Under the pieces are notes generated by a model, which saw only the letters and a list, made by a program, of their open reading frames with translations, did not search any database and had not been told where the DNA came from. Positions 42,977 through 53,875 of a stretch of 64,000 nt of DNA are shown here, in pieces. The stretch is from Paraburkholderia phenazinium. GTDB lineage: Bacteria > Pseudomonadota > Gammaproteobacteria > Burkholderiales > Burkholderiaceae. The translations under genes were made by a program, and so were the position numbers. Each line of letters begins with the position of its first letter. Position 1 is the first letter of the stretch. The stretch covers positions 186,001-250,000 of the forward strand of contig NZ_FNCJ01000003.1 in the NCBI RefSeq assembly GCF_900100735.1. Reading direction: 5' to 3'.

Positions 42977-43033
42977 TAATCTAGTGGGGGCTTGCGCGAA
43001 GTAAAAAGACTTTGTAGGCTGGCGGGCATGCCT
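42977..43033 (-). promoter_or_regulatory. Shared 57-bp promoter element, copy 2
   Basis: Same order and spacing as copy 1 at 38644-38700: TAATCTAGTGG, AAAAGACTTTGT, GGCTGG, GGGCATGCCT. It lies between the SDR gene (start 42880) and the divergent LysR gene (start 43063), the classical place for a LysR target, and so points to that regulator as the common factor. Confidence 0.78.
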
Positions 43034-43062
43034 ATGAGGCATGGATCACCATCGAGGGGCCC

Positions 43063-43962
43063 ATGGAGCTTCGCCATTTGCGGTATTTCATCGCGGTTGC
43101 CGAGACCGGCAGCCTGACGGTCGCCGCCGAACGCCGCCTGTTCACGTCGCAGCCGTCGTTGAGCCGTCAGATCCGCGATCTGGAGGACGAGGTGGGCGCC
43201 GAGCTATTCAATCGCAGTGCGCGCGGGGTCGAGTTGACGGCGGCAGGCAAGGCCTTTCTCGACCATGCGCGGCTCGCGCTTTCGCAGGTGGACGCGGCCA
43301 CCGAAGCCGCGCGCCGTGCGTCGCAGCCGAGCAAACAGGTCTTTGCGTTGGGTTTCCTGACCGGCCAGGAGATGACCTGGCTGCCGCGCGCGATGCAGGT
43401 GCTGCGCGAGGAGTTGCCGAAGATCGATGTGACTGTGTCGAGCCACTATTCGCCAGATCTTGCTGATGCGGTTGCGCGGGGCAAGCTCGACCTCGCGTTT
43501 CTGCGCGCCGAACCGGGCTACGATCTCGAGTATCGCGTGGTCAGCCGGGAGAAACTCCTCGTGCTGATGCCGAGCGACCACCGCCTCACCGAGCGCGCCA
43601 CGATCCGTCCGGAAGACTTTGGGGGCGAGCCTTTTATCATGGCGAGCAACAAGGCCGCCGTGCTGCACCAGGTGATCTCGCAGTACCTGCGCGACAACGC
43701 AATCGACATCACGCCCGAACATGGTGTGGACAACCTGGCGATGGCTATGTCGCTGGTGGCGTCGACGCGCGGCCTCGCGCTGATGCCGGAGTATGCGAAT
43801 AACCTGCTGCCGTGGTCGGTGGTGAGCCGTCCGCTTGAGGGTGAGGCGCCGACTGTTGACCTCGTGATCGGCTATAGCAAAGCGAATACATCGCCGGTGC
43901 TGAAGTTGTTTCTGTCGCGGGTCGATGAGTTGATGGAGCCGTTGCGCACGGCCGCCTCATGA
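43063..43962 (+). CDS. LysR-family regulator (divergent from SDR-OYE-MDR)
   Basis: 299-residue LysR protein. HTH GSLTVAAERRLFTSQPSLSR and a full effector domain (ALGFLTGQEMTWLPR; VASTRGLALMPEYANNLLP). GAGGGG precedes the ATG. Divergent from the SDR at 42107 with 182 bp between, which contain a 57-bp element also found upstream of the SDR at 37758; it probably activates both units. The effector may be an electrophile or unsaturated carbonyl, given the target enzymes (inference). Confidence 0.9.
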   Translation: MELRHLRYFIAVAETGSLTVAAERRLFTSQPSLSRQIRDLEDEVGAELFNRSARGVELTAAGKAFLDHARLALSQVDAATEAARRASQPSKQVFALGFLTGQEMTWLPRAMQVLREELPKIDVTVSSHYSPDLADAVARGKLDLAFLRAEPGYDLEYRVVSREKLLVLMPSDHRLTERATIRPEDFGGEPFIMASNKAAVLHQVISQYLRDNAIDITPEHGVDNLAMAMSLVASTRGLALMPEYANNLLPWSVVSRPLEGEAPTVDLVIGYSKANTSPVLKLFLSRVDELMEPLRTAAS

Positions 43963-43966
43963 GCCA

Positions 43967-44770
43967 TCAAAGCCGTTCAATAATCGCCTTCGCGGCCGCC
44001 GGATTACGTTCCTTGAAGCCGCTGATCACGTAGAGATATACATCGCGCGCGCCTTTGGCGGCGGCGCGCGCTTCGAGCGGCTCCAGATCGTCAGGGACCG
44101 CGCCGGCAGCAAGCTGGCGGGCTCGCTCCGCCCATGCGTCGAGCGCCTTCTTTGCATACCCTTGCGCATGCGCGCCGGTGGTCCCCATGATGCGGGCATA
44201 GACAAATGGCGCGGTTAAACTGGCGATCTGCGGATACTCGCTATCGCCCGCAAGCACGATCGCGACACCGTATTTGCGTGCCAGTGCGACGAAGGCTTCG
44301 TCACGAAAACTCGCGTGACGCACTTCGACTGCATGCCGCAATGTAAGTCCGTCCAGTTTCTTCGGCAGCAGCGCCAGGAACGCTTCGAAGTCCTCTGCAT
44401 CGAATTGCTTGGTCGTGGCGAATTGCCAGTTGATCGGACCGAGCTTGTGCTTCAGATGTTCGAGGCCACTGCCGAAGAAGCGCTCGATGCTGTCGCCGGC
44501 CTCAGCCAGCACACGCCGGTTGGTCGCGTAACGCGGCGCCTTGAGGGCGAACGCGAAATCGTCCGGTGTCTCGTCGTGCCACTTCATGTAGCTCTCGGGC
44601 TTTTGCAGGCCGTAGAACGTGCCGTTGATCTCGATGGTGGTCAACTGACGGCTCGCGTATTCGAGCTCGCGTTTTTGCGTCAGATCCTCGGGATAAAACA
44701 CCCCGCGCCACGGGGCATACGTCCAGCCGCCGATTCCCACTCTGATTTGCGATTTCGTGCGCGTTGCCAT
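43967..44770 (-). CDS. DUF72 family protein
   Basis: 267-residue TIM-barrel-like DUF72 protein. Typical N-terminus VGIGGWTYAPWRGVFYP, then TIEINGTFYGLQKPESY, FAFALKAPRYATN, LGPINWQFATTKQF and AVEVRHASF. Start at 44770, preceded by GGAC. No activity is established for the family to my knowledge. Convergent with the LysR gene and divergent from pobA. Confidence 0.9.
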   Translation of the reverse strand: MATRTKSQIRVGIGGWTYAPWRGVFYPEDLTQKRELEYASRQLTTIEINGTFYGLQKPESYMKWHDETPDDFAFALKAPRYATNRRVLAEAGDSIERFFGSGLEHLKHKLGPINWQFATTKQFDAEDFEAFLALLPKKLDGLTLRHAVEVRHASFRDEAFVALARKYGVAIVLAGDSEYPQIASLTAPFVYARIMGTTGAHAQGYAKKALDAWAERARQLAAGAVPDDLEPLEARAAAKGARDVYLYVISGFKERNPAAAKAIIERL

Positions 44771-44905
44771 ATCCGGTTGTCCTCGTTGTGGTGGCGCATA
44801 GCTTAACGCAGGCGGCATCGGGCCGCCTTGGGCCTCCTCAGTGTGCCAGGCAGTATCCGCAGCGCATCGAGTCGTATCTCAAAAACGCATAGTTGTTATC
44901 TGTCA

Positions 44906-44922
44906 TATCGCGTTGCGCGATA
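44906..44922. promoter_or_regulatory. Perfect palindrome upstream of pobA
   Basis: TATCGCG, three bases, CGCGATA: perfect 7-3-7 inverted repeat, 61 bp before the pobA start. Probable binding site of the pobA regulator. Confidence 0.5.
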
Positions 44923-44923
44923 A

Positions 44924-46896
<1,973 letters not shown>

Positions 46897-46918
46897 ATGA
46901 GTAAAGGTCAGATTTGTG

Positions 46919-47000
46919 ACTCGAGTGATGCCGGATAGGGCGAGTCTAGCACGATAATATAAGGCTAGAGGCCGTTCGATGCGTTTCTGAGTGTCACTCA
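46919..47000. promoter_or_regulatory. Two small palindromes between the TetR gene and liuA
   Basis: ACTCGAGT (46919-46926) near the TetR start and TGAGTG-T-CACTCA (46988-47000, perfect) just upstream of the predicted liuA -35. Both contain an ACTC/GAGT core, as expected for two sites of one dimeric regulator. Confidence 0.5.
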
Positions 47001-47009
47001 AAATACCTA

Positions 47010-47038
47010 TTGACGTATACGGAAATCTGGCGTGAAAT
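47010..47038 (+). promoter_or_regulatory. Predicted sigma70 promoter of the liu operon
   Basis: TTGACG (47010-47015), 17-bp spacer, TGAAAT (47033-47038), 74 bp before the liuA ATG. Five of six and four of six matches to consensus. Confidence 0.5.
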
Positions 47039-47111
47039 TCGGCTTGTGCGGCCGCGCCCGCAAGCACCGCTTACCGCCTACGATGGCCTACGAATTCCTG
47101 GAGACACTGCA

Positions 47112-48293
47112 ATGAGTAACCTGCCCGGTTTGCAATTCCCGCTTGGTGAAGAGATCGAAATGCTGCGCGACAGCCTCGCGGGCTTTGCGGCAAAGGAAAT
47201 CGCGCCGCGCGCCGCTGAGATCGACCGCACCGACCAGTTTCCGATGGACCTGTGGAAGAAGTTCGGTGACCTGGGCGTGCTCGGCATGACGGTCTCGGAA
47301 GAATACGGCGGCGCCAATATGGGCTACACGGCGCATATGATCGCCATGGAAGAGATCTCGCGGGCCTCGGCTTCGGTTGGTCTGTCGTACGGCGCGCACT
47401 CGAACCTCTGCGTGAACCAGATCCATCGCAACGGCACCGAAGCGCAAAAGCAGAAGTACTTGCCGAAGCTGGTATCCGGCGAGCATGTCGGCGCGCTCGC
47501 CATGAGCGAGCCGAATGCCGGCTCGGACGTGGTCAGCATGAAGCTGCGCGCGGACAAGAAGGGCGACCACTATGTGCTGAACGGCACCAAGATGTGGATC
47601 ACCAATGGCCCGGATTGCGACACGCTGGTGGTCTATGCGAAAACGGATATTGAAGCCGGTCCGCGCGGCATTACCGCTTTCATCGTCGAGAAAGGCATGA
47701 AGGGCTTTTCGGTGGCGCAGAAGCTCGACAAGCTCGGCATGCGCGGCTCGCACACCGGCGAGCTGGTGTTCGAAAACGTCGAAGTGCCGGAAGAAAACAT
47801 CCTCGGCCAATTGAACGGTGGCGTGAAGGTGCTGATGAGCGGGCTCGACTACGAGCGTGCCGTGCTGGCCGGCGGCCCGACCGGCATCATGGTCGCGGTG
47901 ATGGACTCGGTGGTCCCGTATATTCATGACCGCAAGCAGTTCGGCCAGTCGATCGGCGAGTTCCAGCTGATTCAAGGCAAGGTGGCCGACCTGTACACCA
48001 CGCTGCAGGCTTGCCGCGCCTATCTGTATGCGGTTGGCCGTCAGCTCGACACGCTGGGCTCCGAGCACGTACGCCAGATGCGCAAGGATTGCGCGGGCGT
48101 GATTCTTTATACCGCGGAAAAGGCCACGTGGATGGCCGGCGAAGCGATCCAGATTCTCGGCGGCAACGGTTACATCAACGAATATCCGGTGGGCCGTCTG
48201 TGGCGCGATGCGAAGCTCTATGAAATCGGCGCAGGCACCAGCGAAATCCGCCGTATGCTGATTGGCCGCGAACTGTTTGCCGAAACGGCCTGA
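47112..48293 (+). CDS. liuA: Isovaleryl-CoA dehydrogenase
   Basis: 393-residue acyl-CoA dehydrogenase. [16 protein letters not shown] flavin motif ([18 protein letters not shown]), [34 protein letters not shown] with the Glu expected for isovaleryl-CoA dehydrogenases, and [20 protein letters not shown] near the end. Oxidises isovaleryl-CoA to 3-methylcrotonyl-CoA in leucine breakdown. First gene of liuABCD; the carboxylase genes downstream support the assignment. Start at 47112, not the GTG-like frame further out. Confidence 0.92.
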   Translation: MSNLPGLQFPLGEEIEMLRDSLAGFAAKEIAPRAAEIDRTDQFPMDLWKKFGDLGVLGMTVSEEYGGANMGYTAHMIAMEEISRASASVGLSYGAHSNLCVNQIHRNGTEAQKQKYLPKLVSGEHVGALAMSEPNAGSDVVSMKLRADKKGDHYVLNGTKMWITNGPDCDTLVVYAKTDIEAGPRGITAFIVEKGMKGFSVAQKLDKLGMRGSHTGELVFENVEVPEENILGQLNGGVKVLMSGLDYERAVLAGGPTGIMVAVMDSVVPYIHDRKQFGQSIGEFQLIQGKVADLYTTLQACRAYLYAVGRQLDTLGSEHVRQMRKDCAGVILYTAEKATWMAGEAIQILGGNGYINEYPVGRLWRDAKLYEIGAGTSEIRRMLIGRELFAETA

Positions 48294-48367
48294 TCCACTT
48301 GTGCCACTCAGCCCGCCTGGCCTTGCCAGGCGGCGAATAGAACAGCGGCGCACAGGAGAGCCACGCA

Positions 48368-49975
48368 ATGCCGATCATCGAAACAAAGCTGAACCCACGC
48401 TCGGACGACTTCCGCAATAACGCGGCCGCGCTCGAGGCACTCGTTGCCGACCTGCGCGCCAAAATCGAAAAACTCGCCCTGGGCGGCGGCCAGGCCGCGC
48501 GCGACAAGCATGTGAGCCGCGGCAAGCTGCTGCCGCGCGACCGGATCGCCCAACTGCTCGACCCGGGCACGCCGTTTCTGGAGCTGTCGCAACTGGCGGC
48601 ATTCGGCATGTACCACGACGACGCGCCGGGCGCCGGTGTGATCACCGGGATTGGCCGGATCGCCGGGCAGGAATGCGTGATTGTCTGTAACGACGCCACC
48701 GTGAAGGGCGGCACGTACTATCCGGTCACCGTCAAGAAGCACGTGCGGGCCCAGGAGATCGCAGCGGAAAACCATCTGCCGTGCGTGTATCTGGTCGATT
48801 CGGGTGGCGCGAACCTGCCGAATCAGGATGACGTGTTCCCCGATCGCGACCACTTCGGGCGCATCTTCTACAACCAGGCGAACCTGTCCGCAGCGGGCAT
48901 TCCGCAGATCGCGGTGGTGATGGGCTCATGCACGGCGGGCGGCGCCTACGTGCCGGCGATGAGCGACGAGTCGATCATCGTCAAGAACCAGGGGACGATT
49001 TTTCTCGGTGGGCCGCCGTTGGTGAAGGCCGCAACCGGTGAAGTGGTGAGCGCGGAAGACCTCGGTGGCGGCGACGTGCACACGCGTCTGTCGGGCGTGG
49101 TCGATCATCTGGCGCAGAACGATGCGCACGCGCTGGGGATTGCCCGCAGCATCGTCGGCAATCTGAACCGCGTGAAGCAGGTGCCGGTCGCGCTGCAGGA
49201 ACCGAAGCCGCCGCGCTACGACCCGAAGAGCATCTACGGCGTGATCCCGGTCGATACGCGCAAGCCGTTCGATATCCGCGAGGTGATCGCGCGCATCGTC
49301 GACGACTCCGCCTTCGACGAATTCAAGGCTCGCTACGGCACCACGCTCGTCACCGGCTTTGCGCATATCTGGGGCCATCCGGTCGGCATCATCGCCAACA
49401 ACGGCATTCTGTTCTCCGAGTCGGCCTTGAAGGGCGCGCACTTTATCGAACTGTGCTGCCAGCGCAAGATTCCGCTGGTGTTCCTGCAGAACATCACCGG
49501 CTTTATGGTGGGCCGCAAGTATGAGAACGAAGGCATCGCCCGTAACGGCGCCAAGATGGTGACCGCGGTGGCGACCGCCAAGGTGCCGAAATTCACGGTC
49601 ATCATCGGCGGCTCGTTCGGCGCGGGTAACTACGGCATGTGCGGCCGCGCCTATTCGCCGCGCTTCCTGTGGATGTGGCCGAACGCGCGCATCTCGGTGA
49701 TGGGCGGCGAGCAGGCCGCGTCGGTGCTGGCTACCGTCAAGCGCGACGGCATCGAAGGCAAGGGCGGCACGTGGAGCGCCGAGCAGGAAGAGGCGTTCAA
49801 GCAGCCGATCCGCGAGCAATACGAGCACCAGGGGCACCCGTACTACGCGAGTGCGCGTCTGTGGGACGACGGTGTGATCGACCCTGCGCAGACTCGCGAC
49901 GTGCTCGGCCTCGGGCTGTCCGCCACGATGAACGCACCGATCGAAGACACGCGGTTCGGCGTGTTCAGAATGTAA
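48368..49975 (+). CDS. liuB: 3-methylcrotonyl-CoA carboxylase, carboxyltransferase (beta) subunit
   Basis: 535-residue carboxyltransferase. Two crotonase-like halves: [20 protein letters not shown] and [16 protein letters not shown] in the N half, [20 protein letters not shown] and [20 protein letters not shown] in the C half (oxyanion Gly pairs). It carboxylates 3-methylcrotonyl-CoA using biotin on LiuD. Lies 74 bp after liuA; length fits MCCase beta. Confidence 0.93.
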   Translation: MPIIETKLNPRSDDFRNNAAALEALVADLRAKIEKLALGGGQAARDKHVSRGKLLPRDRIAQLLDPGTPFLELSQLAAFGMYHDDAPGAGVITGIGRIAGQECVIVCNDATVKGGTYYPVTVKKHVRAQEIAAENHLPCVYLVDSGGANLPNQDDVFPDRDHFGRIFYNQANLSAAGIPQIAVVMGSCTAGGAYVPAMSDESIIVKNQGTIFLGGPPLVKAATGEVVSAEDLGGGDVHTRLSGVVDHLAQNDAHALGIARSIVGNLNRVKQVPVALQEPKPPRYDPKSIYGVIPVDTRKPFDIREVIARIVDDSAFDEFKARYGTTLVTGFAHIWGHPVGIIANNGILFSESALKGAHFIELCCQRKIPLVFLQNITGFMVGRKYENEGIARNGAKMVTAVATAKVPKFTVIIGGSFGAGNYGMCGRAYSPRFLWMWPNARISVMGGEQAASVLATVKRDGIEGKGGTWSAEQEEAFKQPIREQYEHQGHPYYASARLWDDGVIDPAQTRDVLGLGLSATMNAPIEDTRFGVFRM

Positions 49976-50009
49976 CGCGGTACGCCCCCAAGCGAAGGAA
50001 CCGATCGAT

Positions 50010-50795
50010 ATGCAATACGAAACTTTGAGCCTGACGGTGGCCGGCCAGGTGGCGACGGTTACGCTGAACCGCCCGGACGTACGCAACGCGTTCAACGAAA
50101 CGATGATTGCCGAAGTCACTGCAGCGTTTCAGGCACTGAACGAGCGCGACGACGTGCGAGCCGTCGTGCTGGCGGCGAACGGCAAGGCTTTTTGCGCGGG
50201 CGCGGACCTGAACTGGATGAAGAAGATGGCCGGTTACTCCGACGAGGAGAACCGGGCCGACGCAATGCATCTCGCGGCCATGTTGTCGGCGATCTACCGC
50301 TGCAACAAGCCGGTGATTGCGCGCGTCAATGGCGACGCCTACGCAGGCGGCATGGGCCTGATCTGCGCCTGCGACATTGTGGTGGCGCTGGACACCGCGC
50401 GCTTCTGCCTCTCCGAAGCACGCCTCGGCCTGATTCCCGCGACGATTGCTCCCTACGTGATTCGCGCGCTCGGCGAGCAGGCTTCGCGCCGCTACTTCAC
50501 GACCGCCGAACTGTTCGACTGCGCGACGGCGCTGCGCCTCGGTCTCGTCAGCGAGGCGGTGGGCGAAGACAAGCTGGATGCGACTGTGCAGCAACTCACC
50601 GAAACGCTCTGCGCCAACGGCCCGCACGCCGTGCGAGCGTGCAAGCAGCTTGTGCAGGACATCGCGGGGCGCGAACTGGACGAGGCGTTGATCGCCGACA
50701 CGGCCGCGCGTATCGCGCAGGTGCGCGCCAGCGCGGAAGGCCGCGAGGGCGTGGCGTCGTTCCTCGAAAAGCGTACGCCCGCGTGGCGCAACTGA
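50010..50795 (+). CDS. liuC: Methylglutaconyl-CoA hydratase (enoyl-CoA hydratase family)
   Basis: 261-residue crotonase-fold enzyme. AANGKAFCAGADLNWMKKM carries one oxyanion-hole strand, ARVNGDAYAGGMGLICACD the second; LSEARLGLIPATIAPYVIR follows. Position between the two carboxylase subunits is the usual liu order and points to hydration of 3-methylglutaconyl-CoA to HMG-CoA rather than general beta-oxidation. Confidence 0.9.
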   Translation: MQYETLSLTVAGQVATVTLNRPDVRNAFNETMIAEVTAAFQALNERDDVRAVVLAANGKAFCAGADLNWMKKMAGYSDEENRADAMHLAAMLSAIYRCNKPVIARVNGDAYAGGMGLICACDIVVALDTARFCLSEARLGLIPATIAPYVIRALGEQASRRYFTTAELFDCATALRLGLVSEAVGEDKLDATVQQLTETLCANGPHAVRACKQLVQDIAGRELDEALIADTAARIAQVRASAEGREGVASFLEKRTPAWRN

Positions 50796-50891
50796 CGCCG
50801 CCGCTTATGACGCCCCGAAACTAACCGCGACCACCCGCAGAACAACAGTCCTGAACGGGACACCGCAGCGAGACACTTCAGCGAGACACTC

Positions 50892-52913
50892 ATGTTCAAC
50901 AAGATTCTGATCGCCAACCGCGGCGAGATTGCCTGCCGGGTTGCGGCAACCTGCAAGCGGCTCGGCATTGCTAGCGTGGCGGTCTATTCCGACGCGGACG
51001 CCAATGCCAAGCATGTCGCGGCGTGCGATGAAGCGGTGCATATCGGCGGCTCGACGGCGGCCGAGAGCTACCTGCGCTACGAGCGCATCATCGCGGCGGC
51101 CCAGGCTACCGGCGCGCAGGCGGTACATCCGGGCTACGGCTTCCTGTCGGAGAACGAAGATTTCGCGCAGGCCTGCGAAGCGGCAGGCATCGTCTTTATC
51201 GGACCGCCGGTCGAAGCGATTGCAGCGATGGGTTCGAAAGCGGCCGCCAAGGCGCTGATGCATGCCGCGGCCGTGCCTCTGGTGCCCGGCTATCACGGCG
51301 ACGATCAGGACGCGCAACTGCTGCAACGCGAAGCGGATGCGATGGGCTACCCGGTGCTGCTCAAGGCGAGCGCGGGTGGTGGCGGCAAGGGCATGCGCGT
51401 GGTCGAGCGCAGCGAAGACTTCGCCGCGGCGCTAGCGTCGTGCAAGCGCGAAGCGGCGAGCAGCTTCGGCAACGACCGTGTGCTGATCGAAAAGTATCTG
51501 ACCCGGCCGCGCCACGTCGAAGTGCAGGTGTTTGCGGACCAGCATGGCGGGGCGGTGTATCTGTTTGACCGCGATTGCTCGGTGCAGCGCCGCCATCAGA
51601 AAGTGCTGGAAGAAGCGCCGGCGCCGGGTCTGTCCGCCGAGTTGCGCCGCGAGATGGGCGAGGCGGCTGTGGCGGCCGCGCGTGCGGTGAATTACGTGGG
51701 CGCAGGCACGGTCGAGTTCATCATGACCGGCGCCAGCGACTTCTACTTCATGGAAATGAACACGCGCTTGCAGGTCGAGCATCCGGTCACCGAAATGGTG
51801 ACGGGCCTCGATCTGGTGGAATGGCAGTTGCGCGTGGCCTCAGGCGAGCCGTTGCCGCTGACGCAGGCGCAACTGAAACTCGAAGGGCATGCGATCGAAG
51901 CGCGTATCTATGCCGAGCATCCGGCGCGCGGCTTCCTGCCGTCGACGGGCACGCTCAAGCATCTGCGCATGCCGGAAGGCGTCGAGTTCACGATCAGCGC
52001 GGCCGCTGCACCTGGTTTGCGCGCTGCCGTGCGGATCGATAGCGGCGTGCGCGAAGGCGATACGATTACGCCGTTCTACGACCCGATGATCGCCAAGCTG
52101 ATCGTCCACGGCGCGACGCGCGCCGAAGCGCTGGCGCGGATGAGCCGGGCCTTGCGCGCCTGCGAGGTGGTCGGCCCGCATACCAACGTCGAGTTCCTGC
52201 AGCGTATCGTGACGAGCGAGCCGTTTTCGAGCGGCGATCTCGATACCGGACTGATCGAGCGGCATCATGCGGCCTTGTTTGCGCCGGTTCAGAAACCTTT
52301 CCGCGAAGCGCTGGCGCTGGCCTGTGCGGCCTTGCTTACGCGTGAGGGCGGTACGGCACATGGCGCGTCGCCGTGGGATGCGTTGTCGCATTGGCGCCTG
52401 AACAGCGGTTATACGCAAACGCTCACGTGGCGTGACCTCGAAAACGAGTCTGTCTTCGCGGCCACCTTTGCTCGCGATGGCGCGACGCAGACGCTGGATT
52501 TCGGCGGCCATCGTGATGGTTTTACCTGGTGGAGCGGCAACGGCGCGCACGAGTTCGGCGCGACGATCGGCGATTCACATGTCACGGGCCGCGTGTTTGT
52601 CGACGGCGACGTGTTTCATGTGTTTTGCCTGGGCGAGGCGCTGGCCTTCGAATGGCAAAACCTGCTGGCGCATGCCGCGGATGCGGAGCATGGCGAAGGG
52701 CGTCTCACCGCACCAATGCCCGGCAAGGTGATCGCCGTGCTGGTCGAGCCGGGTACCGTGGTCGAGAAGGGGACGCCCCTGATCGTCATGGAAGCCATGA
52801 AGATGGAGCACACCATCGGCGCGCCGGCGGCGGGCACGGTGTCGGAAGTGCTGTATGCGGTGGGCGATCAGGTAGCGGACGGCGCGCAACTGCTGGTGCT
52901 CGACGTCGGTTGA
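50892..52913 (+). CDS. liuD: 3-methylcrotonyl-CoA carboxylase, biotin-containing (alpha) subunit
   Basis: 673-residue protein: biotin carboxylase (1-450; NKILIANRGEIACRV, ATP-grasp loop KASAGGGGKGMRVV, EMNTRLQVEHPVTE), a linker/BT domain, and a biotinyl domain whose EAMKMEH carries the biotin Lys637. Charges biotin with bicarbonate for LiuB. Last gene of the visible operon; a liuE (HMG-CoA lyase) gene does not follow. Confidence 0.93.
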   Translation: MFNKILIANRGEIACRVAATCKRLGIASVAVYSDADANAKHVAACDEAVHIGGSTAAESYLRYERIIAAAQATGAQAVHPGYGFLSENEDFAQACEAAGIVFIGPPVEAIAAMGSKAAAKALMHAAAVPLVPGYHGDDQDAQLLQREADAMGYPVLLKASAGGGGKGMRVVERSEDFAAALASCKREAASSFGNDRVLIEKYLTRPRHVEVQVFADQHGGAVYLFDRDCSVQRRHQKVLEEAPAPGLSAELRREMGEAAVAAARAVNYVGAGTVEFIMTGASDFYFMEMNTRLQVEHPVTEMVTGLDLVEWQLRVASGEPLPLTQAQLKLEGHAIEARIYAEHPARGFLPSTGTLKHLRMPEGVEFTISAAAAPGLRAAVRIDSGVREGDTITPFYDPMIAKLIVHGATRAEALARMSRALRACEVVGPHTNVEFLQRIVTSEPFSSGDLDTGLIERHHAALFAPVQKPFREALALACAALLTREGGTAHGASPWDALSHWRLNSGYTQTLTWRDLENESVFAATFARDGATQTLDFGGHRDGFTWWSGNGAHEFGATIGDSHVTGRVFVDGDVFHVFCLGEALAFEWQNLLAHAADAEHGEGRLTAPMPGKVIAVLVEPGTVVEKGTPLIVMEAMKMEHTIGAPAAGTVSEVLYAVGDQVADGAQLLVLDVG

Positions 52914-52927
52914 TACACCGAAACCGA

Positions 52928-52957
52928 TTCAGTTCGGTTCAGTTCAGTTCAGTTCAG
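52928..52957. repeat. Pentanucleotide repeat TTCAG, six copies
   Basis: Six tandem TTCAG units (the second is TTCGG) between liuD and the PhnD-like gene. The TCA at 52954-52956 inside the last unit is the stop codon of the minus-strand gene, so slippage could change its last residues. Confidence 0.9.
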
Positions 52958-53745
52958 GCGAGGCGCGGATAACCCAAGGCCCGCGCCTCGTTTTCCAGTT
53001 GTGCGATGCGGGCGTAGTCGTCGAACGACAAGCTCGCAAACCCCTTCAGACGCAGTCGTGCCGCCCGTTCCGGGCTTGCGGCCAGCGCTTCGTCCAACGC
53101 CGCGCGCAGTGACTCGATCAGCTCGCGCGGCACGTCGTGTGCGGCAATCAGCGGCAAACCCGGCGACGACGCAGTTCTGCCGATTTCACGCAGTTGCTGC
53201 GCCAGTTCCGGCAGTTCGTCACGTACGAATGCAAAGGTCACGCAATCGATCGCCGCGACATCCGCAAGCTTGTCTGCGACGGCTCGCAACGAGCCGAGAT
53301 GCGAACCGGTGCGTATCACCTCGCCAAAAAACCTCCCGTCCTGCGCAAGCGGCGCCACCGCGTGGCGAAACACGTTCATGCCGCTATTCGAATCGTCCTG
53401 GTTGTAGGCCGCGCGTGCGCCGCGGCAGGCGGCGAGCGTGTCGAACGGCGCATCGGCTCGGGTCATCAGCACGCTCGAATACTCAGCGCCCGTGCAGCCG
53501 GGGGCGTCGAATTGGGGCGTCGCGATCAGTTGCACCTGGCGCTGCAAGCCGTTGACGAGCGGATAACCGCAGGTCTGCGAGATCAGCAGGTCGGGGCGGC
53601 GCCATAGCGCGTGGAGATTGTCGCCCGGGTCGACGATGGACGCGTGCGGGGCGGCCACGCGTAGGACGTCGGCCAGCCAGGCGCGCCATTCGGCGGCCAG
53701 GGCAGGCGTCACGTTGTACATGGGGAGGGCGGCGATGCGGTTCAT
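52954..53745 (-). CDS. PhnD-like phosphate/phosphonate-type substrate-binding protein
   Basis: 263-residue protein of the PhnD/SsuA-type binding fold ([14 protein letters not shown] start [68 protein letters not shown]). No signal peptide or lipobox is seen from the Met at 53745, so it may be cytoplasmic, or exported in an unseen longer form. No transporter permease or ATPase is adjacent. Ribosome-binding site is weak. Ligand unknown. Confidence 0.75.
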   Translation of the reverse strand: MNRIAALPMYNVTPALAAEWRAWLADVLRVAAPHASIVDPGDNLHALWRRPDLLISQTCGYPLVNGLQRQVQLIATPQFDAPGCTGAEYSSVLMTRADAPFDTLAACRGARAAYNQDDSNSGMNVFRHAVAPLAQDGRFFGEVIRTGSHLGSLRAVADKLADVAAIDCVTFAFVRDELPELAQQLREIGRTASSPGLPLIAAHDVPRELIESLRAALDEALAASPERAARLRLKGFASLSFDDYARIAQLENEARALGYPRLA

Positions 53746-53875
53746 GCGGGAGATTCTGGCATATCCGCATTTGGTTTGGTCCCCGAAAGCAAGATCAGGC
53801 AAAATTGGTAATTCGTGCCGCTTTGCGGCGCAGCCGGTGGTGTCCCCAACCCGTTTCCCAGTCCAGAGGCCCGTG

